This document shows, piece by piece, positions 36,874 to 44,209 of a DNA stretch of 64,000 nucleotides. Positions within the stretch are counted from its first letter, which is position 1. Each line of letters starts with the position of its first letter. Source of the DNA: SVEL01 sp017381055. Lineage in GTDB: Bacteria > Bacillota > Clostridia > Lachnospirales > Lachnospiraceae. The notes under the pieces were generated by a model. That model was not told where the DNA came from, did not search any database, and worked only from the letters and a program-made list of their open reading frames with translations. The position numbers and the translations under genes are program-made. The stretch covers positions 65,356-129,355 of the forward strand of contig JAXJYC010000039.1 of NCBI GenBank assembly GCA_036307185.1. Direction: 5' to 3'.

Positions 36874-36915
36874 GATTATCCTGCTATTTACTATAGTTTT
36901 AGTAGATAGCAGGAT
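36874..36915 (-). terminator. Hairpin terminator after Rpn copy 2
   Basis: ATCCTGCTA (36878-36886) pairs with 36907-36915, with a second ACTA/TAGT step inside. It is 20 bases past the gene and is missing from copy A. The minus-strand tail is AATCAAAAAT, so termination strength is uncertain. Confidence 0.6.
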
Positions 36916-36935
36916 ACTTTTGATTAATTGAATAA

Positions 36936-37871
36936 TTAACTATTTTTACTTATTTCTTTTTCAAATTCTTCTACGGACGGAACTACTGCCGCAACTGTAA
37001 GCCATTTATTTAGCACTTCTACATCCGTTTCATTTTCAATCTTTGCTTTAACATCTTCTGTTACATCACCTTTCGTAGATAAAACAGTGATGATAGACTT
37101 AACACTAGTAAGGTATACACCTTCTTGTTGACCTTCTGCTCGACCTTCTGCTCGACCTTCTGCTCGACCTTCTTTTAAACCTTCCGCTCTAGCTTCTTTT
37201 CTAGCTTCACTTGTTTGTTCTAAAAGAAATTCTTCTAGTCTCATATATCCTTCCTCCCATTCTCTACTCTTTTTCAATGTAACTATCCTATTATGCAGCT
37301 CACTTATTGATTTATTATCAATTTTTTCTACATATGTATCAGAACTATCTTCAAAATATCCAAGAAATGTAACTAACTCTTTTGGCACATCATCTTTATT
37401 TTTACCTTTTGTGTTAAGAAAAATTTTACACGTACCATCACCTAGTGGTTGTCCATTTTCCTCACACCTTTCGACAAACGTGTATCTATACAGTCCTTCA
37501 TCAAAAGGATCAAAGGTACAAATAAATATAACATAACTATCGGGTAGCTTATTATAGTCGTCTCCTGGTTTAAGTTCAGATACATCTAGTTCCGCCTGAT
37601 AATATCGACTTCGACGTATAATATTCTTCTCATTGCTATTTTGAGCTTCTATGTTGTAATTCACATCATATTCACTCCTAGCATTTACGTCTAACCTTAC
37701 GCATTTAGAATCCGGACTAAGCAAAATATTATGTTCTGTCTTCACATTCACCTTTGGGATAGGCGCTCCTAGAATCAACTCCAAAGCAATTCGACAGATT
37801 TCTGGATCATTGAATGCTGCTGCAAATAGAAAAGCGTTATTTAGATTTAAGTCTTTAAATTTTATTCCCAT
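36936..37871 (-). CDS. Rpn-family PD-(D/E)XK nuclease, copy 2
   Basis: Paralogue of the protein at 35056-35931: the same start MGxKFKDLNLNxxFLFAAA, the same nuclease core (CVRLDVNARSEYDVNYNIEA) and QAELDVSELKPGDDYNKLPD. It is 311 residues long because residues around 230-250 carry five short repeats (RAEGLKEGRAEGRAEGRAEG), a coiled-coil-like stretch common in this family. Sequence differences are spread through the gene while the flanks are nearly identical. The ATG follows AGAGGTA within the conserved hairpin. Its cargo or target is unknown. Confidence 0.82.
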   Translation of the reverse strand: MGIKFKDLNLNNAFLFAAAFNDPEICRIALELILGAPIPKVNVKTEHNILLSPDSKCVRLDVNARSEYDVNYNIEAQNSNEKNIIRRSRYYQAELDVSELKPGDDYNKLPDSYVIFICTFDPFDEGLYRYTFVERCEENGQPLGDGTCKIFLNTKGKNKDDVPKELVTFLGYFEDSSDTYVEKIDNKSISELHNRIVTLKKSREWEEGYMRLEEFLLEQTSEARKEARAEGLKEGRAEGRAEGRAEGQQEGVYLTSVKSIITVLSTKGDVTEDVKAKIENETDVEVLNKWLTVAAVVPSVEEFEKEISKNS

Positions 37872-37873
37872 AT

Positions 37874-37896
37874 TACCTCTTTCTAATACAGAGGTA
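37874..37896 (-). promoter_or_regulatory. RBS-masking hairpin of Rpn copy 2
   Basis: The same TACCTCT/AGAGGTA hairpin as in copy 1 (arms 37874-37880 and 37890-37896), again covering the ribosome site. The upstream TATAAT region is also shared. Confidence 0.6.
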
Positions 37897-37952
37897 CTAT
37901 CTATATAGATAATTATAACTTATATAACCTTATCATTACAAGATATTTCTTT

Positions 37953-37992
37953 AAAAAAACAAGGCCACATCCTTCAAACAGATGCGGCCTTG
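37953..37992 (-). terminator. Terminator of asd
   Basis: CAAGGCCACATC (37960-37971) pairs with 37981-37992 (12 bp, one mismatch) around a nine-base loop. On the minus strand it is followed by TTTTTTTAAAG. It abuts the end of the Rpn repeat. Confidence 0.9.
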
Positions 37993-38033
37993 CCACCATA
38001 ACATTCTTATATCAATCTGTATTACAAATAACC

Positions 38034-39125
38034 TTACGCGTTCTTTGGCTCAATATAACCTAATGCCTTAAGTAACTCTGCTGATAATACAGCACCACCT
38101 GCAGCACCACGAACTGTGTTGTGTGATAAACCTACGAACTTGTAATCGTATACGCTATCTTCTCTTAATCTACCGATTGAGATACCCATACCGTTCTCGA
38201 AATCAACATCTTCGCTAACCTGTGGACGGTTATCTTCCTCAAGGTACTGAATGAACTGCTTTGGAGCGCTTGGAAGCTCAAGCTCCTGTGGAAGTCCCTT
38301 GAAGTTAACTAACTTCTCGATAAGCTGTTCCTTTGTAGGCTTCTTATCAAACTTAACAAATACAGCTGCTGTATGTCCGTTAAGAACTGGAACTCTGATA
38401 CACTGTGTTGTGATAACTGGTGAAGCTGCCTTCTTAATAACGCCGTCTTCTACCTTACCCCAAAGTCTTAATGGCTCCTGCTCACTCTTCTCTTCCTCAC
38501 CACCGATGAATGGGATGATATTTCCTACCATCTCTGGCCACTCTGCAAATGTCTTACCTGCACCTGAGATAGCCTGGTATGTTGTAGCTACAACTTCCTT
38601 TGGACCAAACTCTTTCCATGCTGTAAGTACTGGAGCGTAGCTCTGGATTGAACAGTTAGGCTTAACTGCTACGAATCCCTTCTTTGTACCAAGTCTTTCC
38701 TTCTGGTACTTGATAACCTCATAATGCTCTGGATTAATCTCTGGAACTACCATAGGAACGTCTGGTGTCCAACGATGTGCACTGTTATTAGAAACAACTG
38801 GTGTCTCTGTCTTAGCATATGCATCCTCGATAGCCTTAATCTCATCCTTAGACATATCAACTGCACTAAATACGAAATCTACTTCTGCTGCTACCTTCTC
38901 TACTTCGTTAACATTCATAACCACAAGCTTCTTAACTGCTTCTGGCATTGGTGTTGTCATCTTCCATCTATCGCCTACTGCTTCTTCATATGTCTTACCA
39001 GCTGAACGTGGGCTCGCTGCCACTGTCACTACCTCAAACCATGGGTGGTTCTCAAGTAATGCGATAAAACGCTGGCCTACCATACCTGTTGCACCTAAAA
39101 TACCTACCTTTAATTTCTGACTCAT
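38034..39125 (-). CDS. asd: Aspartate-semialdehyde dehydrogenase (archaeal/fungal-type)
   Basis: Reduces aspartyl phosphate to the semialdehyde that feeds dapA and the threonine/methionine branch. The NADP loop is VGILGATGMVGQRF, the active-site Cys158 lies in VKPNCSIQSY, and the substrate His is in LNGHTAAVFVKF. The DRWKMTTPMP segment and the NCSIQ active site (rather than the bacterial NPSCTT type) place it in the archaeal/fungal form of the enzyme, which also occurs in Clostridia. The 363 residues are complete. The ATG follows AGGAGATGAGAAG. It is monocistronic, with its own promoter and terminator. Confidence 0.94.
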   Translation of the reverse strand: MSQKLKVGILGATGMVGQRFIALLENHPWFEVVTVAASPRSAGKTYEEAVGDRWKMTTPMPEAVKKLVVMNVNEVEKVAAEVDFVFSAVDMSKDEIKAIEDAYAKTETPVVSNNSAHRWTPDVPMVVPEINPEHYEVIKYQKERLGTKKGFVAVKPNCSIQSYAPVLTAWKEFGPKEVVATTYQAISGAGKTFAEWPEMVGNIIPFIGGEEEKSEQEPLRLWGKVEDGVIKKAASPVITTQCIRVPVLNGHTAAVFVKFDKKPTKEQLIEKLVNFKGLPQELELPSAPKQFIQYLEEDNRPQVSEDVDFENGMGISIGRLREDSVYDYKFVGLSHNTVRGAAGGAVLSAELLKALGYIEPKNA

Positions 39126-39159
39126 ATCTTCTCATCTCCTAAATTCATGTTCGTCTGTC

Positions 39160-39215
39160 GCGGACTTTTGTCCGTCGCATGTGTTATATATTATCACACA
39201 TCCTAAAAAAAGCAA
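39160..39215 (-). promoter_or_regulatory. asd promoter with palindrome and leader hairpin
   Basis: Minus strand: TTGCTT (39210-39215), 16-base spacer, TAATAT (39188-39193). The -10 lies inside a near-palindrome ATGTGT...ACACAT (39179-39202), a possible operator. A CGGAC/GTCCG hairpin (39160-39178) follows in the leader. Confidence 0.5.
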
Positions 39216-39244
39216 GCGTTTTTTTATAAAACTTTAAAAAAGTG

Positions 39245-39273
39245 TTTACACACTCCCTATTTTACTTTAATAT
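39245..39273 (+). promoter_or_regulatory. Promoter for tRNA-Thr
   Basis: TTTACA (39245-39250), 17-base spacer, TAATAT (39268-39273), placing the start of transcription a few bases before the tRNA. Confidence 0.65.
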
Positions 39274-39286
39274 TATCCTTGAAAAT

Positions 39287-39357
39287 GCTTCCATAGTTCA
39301 ACGGTAAAACAGGTCACTCGTAATGTCCAGTTGTCGGTTCGATTCCGATTGGAAGCT
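39287..39357 (+). tRNA. tRNA-Thr (anticodon CGT)
   Basis: 71 bases. The acceptor GCTTCCA pairs perfectly with TGGAAGC, with discriminator T. A D-arm with a weak GTTC/AAAC stem is followed by the anticodon arm GGTCA-CTCGTAA-TGTCC, with anticodon CGT after the invariant T. A four-base variable loop leads to the T-arm GTCGG-TTCGATT-CCGAT. No CCA is encoded. The third pair of the anticodon stem is a T-T mismatch. It reads the ACG codon. Confidence 0.9.
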
Positions 39358-39370
39358 TAGATACAAACAC

Positions 39371-39409
39371 AAAAAGAGGTAGCAAACTAAACTGCTACCT
39401 CTTTTATTT
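39371..39409. terminator. Shared terminator between tRNA-Thr and the DHH gene
   Basis: A 13-bp perfect stem pairs AAAAGAGGTAGCA (39372-39384) with 39393-39405, with T tracts in both directions. The right arm overlaps the last codons of the convergent DHH gene. Confidence 0.9.
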
Positions 39410-40388
39410 TACCTAAGTGTTCTGCCACTACTCTCTTAAAATTCTCTCTTACTATCTCTAATAAAGTATCTAAAGATTCTATTCTATTTCTAAGGGATAT
39501 ATATCCACCAGCCATTCGTGCATGACCACCGCCTGTTCCTATTCCCTCTAAGGCTTCTATAGCTATCTGTCCTGCATTACAGCCACTCTGTTTATCACTT
39601 CTTACTGATATCTTAATCCCTTCTGTTCTAACAGAATATACCACAGCCAGGTACACATCCTTAACTGCCACCATGAAGTCTGCTATCTCCGCGATTAACG
39701 CCTCAGGACAATCTTTTCCTGTATTGGCAAAGCTTACATAATCTTCAACTGTGATAGATGAAAACGCACTACCATAAGCTTGTAAATCTTCCAATTCCAT
39801 GGCACCAGCCTCTAATATATTCATATATTTTTCATCAGACATAAAGAACATCTTTGAAAACATTTCTAAATCTAACTGACTAACACCTCTTGTAAGCTGC
39901 GCTGTATCTATCTTTATACCATAAAGAAGAGCTGTCGCCACCTCAACTGTCATAGGTATATTATTTTCAAAATAATATGATGCTATAATAGAGGCACAGG
40001 CACCCACTCCAGTTCTTATATCCGAAAATACGTAAGGATACCCCTGTACTACCTGATGATGGTCGATGCTAATAACCTTATCACATGCCAAATCATATAC
40101 ATTGCCACTATTCTTTTGAGCATCTATTAGAATAATCTGCGAATCCTCTGGCACAGCTACTATTCTATCGATATTCACTGCCTTTATATCGAATAACTCC
40201 ATCATTTTTCTTGTGTTGTGTCTATCTATTTTGCCTTTATAGCATATGGTTGCTTCTATATTGTAGGTTTTAAGCAAGTTTTGTAATCCATATGCACTAG
40301 CTATTGCATCTGGATCTGGGAAGTCATGGGTCTGTATAAAAACCCTACTTGATGTAATATTTGAAATTATATCCTTCAAATTACTCAT
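39387..40388 (-). CDS. DHH-family phosphoesterase (NrnA-like)
   Basis: Predicted cytoplasmic Mn-dependent phosphoesterase, as in nanoRNase/pAp phosphatases or c-di-NMP hydrolases. Motifs: HDFPDPDAIASA (residues 21-32; Pro lies between the two Asp, as in a sub-branch of the family), IILIDAQ, SIDHHQ (the DHH), and YGIKIDTAQLT. The C-terminal DHHA1 signature is GTGGGHARMAGGYI. At 333 residues it has no membrane or PAS domains, so it is not GdpP. Substrate choice between oligoribonucleotides, pAp and cyclic dinucleotide products cannot be made from sequence. Confidence 0.88.
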   Translation of the reverse strand: MSNLKDIISNITSSRVFIQTHDFPDPDAIASAYGLQNLLKTYNIEATICYKGKIDRHNTRKMMELFDIKAVNIDRIVAVPEDSQIILIDAQKNSGNVYDLACDKVISIDHHQVVQGYPYVFSDIRTGVGACASIIASYYFENNIPMTVEVATALLYGIKIDTAQLTRGVSQLDLEMFSKMFFMSDEKYMNILEAGAMELEDLQAYGSAFSSITVEDYVSFANTGKDCPEALIAEIADFMVAVKDVYLAVVYSVRTEGIKISVRSDKQSGCNAGQIAIEALEGIGTGGGHARMAGGYISLRNRIESLDTLLEIVRENFKRVVAEHLGKIKEVAV

Positions 40389-40437
40389 GCTTTTCTACCT
40401 TTTTCTTTCATTCTTCCTAGGAAGTAACATTATTCTA

Positions 40438-40470
40438 CAACAAAAGGGCGCGCTTTGCACCCCCTTTTTA
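40438..40470 (-). terminator. Terminator of the DegV gene
   Basis: AAAAGGG (40442-40448) pairs with CCCTTTT (40462-40468), with an inner GC/GC step. The minus-strand tail is TTTTGTTG. It lies 22 bases beyond the DegV stop. Confidence 0.75.
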
Positions 40471-40489
40471 GTATATTTTTAACATTTTT

Positions 40490-41335
40490 CTAAACAGCTA
40501 CTATTATACCACCATCATTTGCATATAATGTAGCCACACCTGCTGTATCTGCTATTGTTATATCCTTAAATTTGGCAAGCTTTAATATCTCATCTTTCAC
40601 CCACTTAGCTCTCTCCAAACAATTCACATGAGATATAGCAAGCACCTTTTCTTCTATATTTTTTGTATTCTCTACAATATAATCAATCATTTTCTTCAAT
40701 GCTCGTTCCATACCTCTAGCCTGTCCAAGCTGAATGATTAATCCTTCATCTGACGCACTCATAACCGGCTTTATATTAAGCACCGAAGCAACTATAGCCT
40801 TAAGATTAGAAAGACGACCATTCTTTCTAAGAGGCTCTAATGTCTCTATAACAAAGTATGTCTTCATCTCTAAAGAGTAAGCCTCTACCTTTTCTACTAT
40901 CTCTTCAAAAGAAAGATTACTCTCCGCCAACTCATAAATCTTCTGCGCAATATTTCCCTCTCCGCAAGACGCCGAGCAAGAATCAAAAACATGTATCTTC
41001 TTAGGATCTCCTGGATTCTCTTCATAATACATTTTCATACCTGTCATAGCACTATTGTAGCTACCACTAAGATTTCCTGACAATGTCACTACAAACACAC
41101 AATCATAATCACCCTCATAAGCCTCCATATATCTTTGTGGAGAAGAGCAAGCCGATCTAGCATAATCCTTAGCTGCTGCCACATGATCTATAAACTCTTT
41201 TTGATTAAAAGTCTCATCATCTACGTATTCTTTTCCTTCCAAAGACAAAGTCAACGGAACTATCTCCACCTTACCGTACACTTCATTAGCTTTGCTAATA
41301 TCACAACAGCTATCTCCAATTATCTTATACTTCAT
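40490..41335 (-). CDS. DegV-family fatty-acid-binding protein
   Basis: A FakB-like lipid carrier that presents fatty acids to a fatty acid kinase. Features: KYKIIGDSCCDISKANE at the start, FNQKEFIDHV, ARSACSSPQRYMEAYEG with FVVTLSGNLSGSYNSA (the lipid-contacting SxxLSGTY-like loop), ETLEPLRKNGRLSNLKA and the ANDGGIIVAV end. The 281 residues are standard. The partner kinase (FakA) is not in the window. It is a single gene. The 213-base gap to folB-folK is AT-rich with nothing else recognised. Confidence 0.92.
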   Translation of the reverse strand: MKYKIIGDSCCDISKANEVYGKVEIVPLTLSLEGKEYVDDETFNQKEFIDHVAAAKDYARSACSSPQRYMEAYEGDYDCVFVVTLSGNLSGSYNSAMTGMKMYYEENPGDPKKIHVFDSCSASCGEGNIAQKIYELAESNLSFEEIVEKVEAYSLEMKTYFVIETLEPLRKNGRLSNLKAIVASVLNIKPVMSASDEGLIIQLGQARGMERALKKMIDYIVENTKNIEEKVLAISHVNCLERAKWVKDEILKLAKFKDITIADTAGVATLYANDGGIIVAV

Positions 41336-41548
41336 ATAATTAGCACCATCCTTTTTGAAGTTTTCTATATAATACGCGCTCTATTTTATATAGTTTTAAT
41401 TACTACTTATGATAACACCGCTCCTTAACCCTTGTCAATATAGCTAGTAAAATCACACTTGTAATATTAGCCACAAAGCTTTAAAATATTGTTAAGAATA
41501 TATTTAATTTAAATAAAATTTTACATTACTTTACGAAAGGACTTTATC

Positions 41549-42370
41549 ATGGATTACATCGAAATAGAAGACTTAGAAATATACGCCAAGCATGGTGTTT
41601 TATCTGCCGAAAATCAATTAGGGCAGAAATTCTTAGTATCAGCAAAGCTTTATGCAGATACAGCCAAGGCAGGATTAACCGATTGCCTTGATTACTCTAT
41701 CGACTACTCTATAGTATGTGCATACATTACTGAATATATGCAAGCTCATACATTCAAGCTTATAGAGGCAGCTGCCGAAAACATGGTCAACGACCTTCTC
41801 TTAAGCTTTCCTTTAATAAAGAAAATCGATTTAACAATCAAGAAACCATGGGCTCCTATCGGTCTTCCTCTTAAAACCGTGTCTGTAAACATTTCAAGAG
41901 GTTGGCATACTGCTTATATCGCTCTCGGTTCCAACTTAGGTGATAAAGAAAGCTACTTAAATGACGCCATCTCTGCTATCAACTCAGATAATATGTGTAT
42001 GGTTGATAAGGTTTCTGATTTTATCATCACTAAACCATACGGAGATGTAGAGCAAGATAACTTCTTAAACGGAGCTATCAAAATCCAAACTCTTTATTCT
42101 CCAAATATGCTTCTTGAATTCTTACAGAAGCTAGAGCACGACGCAAAAAGAGTGCGCACTGTCCACTGGGGACCACGCACTCTAGATTTAGATATTATTT
42201 TCTATGATGATATGATAATCGATGAAGATAATTTAATTGTTCCTCATCCAGATATGACTAATCGTGATTTCGTATTAACACCACTTAATCAGATTGCACC
42301 ACATCATATGCATCCTATTTTTATGAAGAGCGTAGGAGAACTACACGCTAGTCTTCTTTCGAGAAATTAA
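41549..42370 (+). CDS. folBK: Bifunctional dihydroneopterin aldolase / HPPK (FolB-FolK fusion)
   Basis: One protein for two successive folate steps. Residues 1-118 are dihydroneopterin aldolase: IEDLEIYAKHGVLSAENQLG, DYSIDYSIV, with the active-site Glu/Lys region KPWAPIGLPLKTVSV. Residues 121-273 are 6-hydroxymethyl-dihydropterin pyrophosphokinase: YIALGSNLGDKE, GPRTLDLDIIFYDD and MTNRDFVLTPL. The fusion is known in some Firmicutes. The ATG follows AAGGA. Its last 23 bases overlap the convergent DUF5050 gene. folP and folC sit just beyond on the opposite strand, completing a folate group. Confidence 0.94.
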   Translation: MDYIEIEDLEIYAKHGVLSAENQLGQKFLVSAKLYADTAKAGLTDCLDYSIDYSIVCAYITEYMQAHTFKLIEAAAENMVNDLLLSFPLIKKIDLTIKKPWAPIGLPLKTVSVNISRGWHTAYIALGSNLGDKESYLNDAISAINSDNMCMVDKVSDFIITKPYGDVEQDNFLNGAIKIQTLYSPNMLLEFLQKLEHDAKRVRTVHWGPRTLDLDIIFYDDMIIDEDNLIVPHPDMTNRDFVLTPLNQIAPHHMHPIFMKSVGELHASLLSRN

Positions 42371-43391
42371 CTTCCTGGACACTCGCTCCATTAGTTTTAG
42401 CTCTATACAAAGTAACATCTTCTACACTTACTCCTGTTATTTTATAGAAGTAAGTGTAGTTTTTTGTTATATGTATATTCATACAATCACCGTCTGCAAC
42501 TACCACCTTATTGTCTCCACTTAAAGCCATTCTACATAGCTGATGAACATCTTCATTTTCTAACTGATAGTATATTACATTATTTTCTTCACTTACATTA
42601 TAATTAATACATTTTCCATCATCCAAAACTACAGATTCATTGTTAGATAAATTAACCTTTGTTAACTGCATTCCATTAGTCAAATCTATGTAATACATAG
42701 CGCCATTTACAAATGTAGGCATATAATAATTACCTTCTGACGCTGTGATTATTCTATCATCATTTGTATCTAATCTCATAAGATTATGACTATTTCTAAC
42801 TTCAGTAAAGTAAATGTCTGTTCCGTTAACACATATTGGGTCATAATCCTCATCACTTAAAGTTTCAAGGCCTGTACCATCGATTTTTATCTTCTTTAAC
42901 TGCACCTTATCCTCATTTTTGTCTGTATATGACTGAAAATATATATCATTTCCCAACATACGCATACTCAAAACCACACCATTGTATATCTGTTCTGCCT
43001 TCTCTTCTCCTATCTCTAATCTAAAGATTCCATATGGCTGACCTCTAAGGACCACATCTGCACTAGTTTCGTTACTTCTAACATAATATATATAATCATT
43101 AATAACCTGTATATGAGATACACTATCTGGATGTAGCTTCTCTATCTTAGTGCCATCATCCTTCATTCTATACAAGGAATTTGCATCTGCTTTATTAGCA
43201 AAATACACATACCCCTTATATTCGCAGAAATATCCACCATTATAAAGGTTTCCTGTGGTGTTAGCCACATCTCCCTTTTCGTTATATCTAAGCTTATTTC
43301 CTAACGCATTATACACTATCAGGCCTACAAATAAACTTAGCACTACACAAGTAATTATTATACCTATTATTTTCTTTTTATTATCTCTCAT
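42348..43391 (-). CDS. Membrane-anchored DUF5050-type beta-propeller protein
   Basis: 347 residues. The N-terminal helix KIIGIIITCVVLSLFVGLIV acts as an uncleaved signal anchor. The rest is a chain of blade-like repeats with YFANKADANSLYRMKDDGTK, YFTEVRNSHNLMRLDTND and YYIDLTNGMQLTKVNLSN, typical of the extracytoplasmic DUF5050 propeller. The function is unknown; sensor or wall-binding roles are possible. It starts five bases after folP and is therefore the third gene of a folC-folP transcript, an odd partner for folate enzymes. The 3' end overlaps folB-folK. Confidence 0.8.
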   Translation of the reverse strand: MRDNKKKIIGIIITCVVLSLFVGLIVYNALGNKLRYNEKGDVANTTGNLYNGGYFCEYKGYVYFANKADANSLYRMKDDGTKIEKLHPDSVSHIQVINDYIYYVRSNETSADVVLRGQPYGIFRLEIGEEKAEQIYNGVVLSMRMLGNDIYFQSYTDKNEDKVQLKKIKIDGTGLETLSDEDYDPICVNGTDIYFTEVRNSHNLMRLDTNDDRIITASEGNYYMPTFVNGAMYYIDLTNGMQLTKVNLSNNESVVLDDGKCINYNVSEENNVIYYQLENEDVHQLCRMALSGDNKVVVADGDCMNIHITKNYTYFYKITGVSVEDVTLYRAKTNGASVQEVNFSKED

Positions 43392-43396
43392 GTTCC

Positions 43397-44209
43397 CTAT
43401 GCCTCCATTATTGCCTTTGTCATCTTTAGCGCTCTATAATTTTCTTTAACATCATGAACTCTCACTATAGAACAACCCTTCATAATACCCAAAACTGTTG
43501 TAGCAAGTGTACCTTCTAATCTGTCCTCCACTGGCAAATCTAGTGTCAAACCTATCATCGACTTTCTAGAAGTTCCTAAAAGCACCGGGCATCCCAGCTT
43601 TCCTAACTTTTCAAGATTATTCATAAGTTTTAAATTATCCTCAAGTGTTTTTCCAAAACCAATACCTGGATCCAATATAATATTTTCCTTTAAAACTCCA
43701 GCTGAAAGACCTAAATTAATAGACCCCTTCAAGTCACTTATAACATCCTCTATCAATTCATTATATGGTCTAAGTTTATTATCTCTATTATGCATAATAC
43801 AACATGGCACATTATACTTAGCCACAATCTTTGCCATCTCATCATCGCCTTTAAACCCCCATATATCATTTACCATATGAGCACCAGCCTTGATGGCGCA
43901 TTCCGCCACATAAGCCTTATAAGTATCAACAGATATAGCCACCGAAAAGTTTTCACATATTTTTTCGATAAATGGCGCTATCCTCTCTACCTCTTCTTCA
44001 GGCTTAACTGGCACATATCCAGGTCTAGTAGATTCACCACCTATATCGATAATACTAGCTCCATCTTCTATCATCTGCTCTACACGTTTTAGAGCCTTAT
44101 CTATCTCATTCCATTTTCCTCCATCAGAAAATGAGTCAGGAGTCACATTTAAAATTCCCATTATATATGCATTTTTTTCAAAATCAAATTCCTTACTACC
44201 TATTAACAT
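43397..44209 (-). CDS. folP: Dihydropteroate synthase
   Basis: Joins p-aminobenzoate to dihydropterin pyrophosphate; the target of sulfonamides. Conserved blocks: MGILNVTPDSFSDGGKW, IIDIGGESTRPGYVPV, MVNDIWGFKGD, CCIMHNRD, LDPGIGFGKTLEDN, LLGTSRKSMIG and IVRVHDV. The 270 residues are full length. The ATG follows AGGAGA, and the first 14 bases overlap the end of folC, so translation is probably coupled. Confidence 0.96.
   Translation of the reverse strand: MLIGSKEFDFEKNAYIMGILNVTPDSFSDGGKWNEIDKALKRVEQMIEDGASIIDIGGESTRPGYVPVKPEEEVERIAPFIEKICENFSVAISVDTYKAYVAECAIKAGAHMVNDIWGFKGDDEMAKIVAKYNVPCCIMHNRDNKLRPYNELIEDVISDLKGSINLGLSAGVLKENIILDPGIGFGKTLEDNLKLMNNLEKLGKLGCPVLLGTSRKSMIGLTLDLPVEDRLEGTLATTVLGIMKGCSIVRVHDVKENYRALKMTKAIMEA

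Larger units (their letters stand above)
36737..37950. repeat. Direct repeat, copy B (Rpn nuclease module with flanks)
   Basis: The second copy of the module at 34931-36010. The downstream flank 36737-36839 and upstream flank 37867-37950 are almost identical to copy A. It is longer because of RAEG-coding repeats in the gene and an extra hairpin (36878-36915) between the downstream flank and the stop codon. The match ends at 37950, exactly where the asd terminator starts. Confidence 0.85.

Noticed and set aside
34931..37950. Insertion sequence, because the Rpn genes belong to a family labelled transposase.
   Set aside because: No terminal inverted repeats or target duplications were found; the label is historical and only direct repeats are visible.
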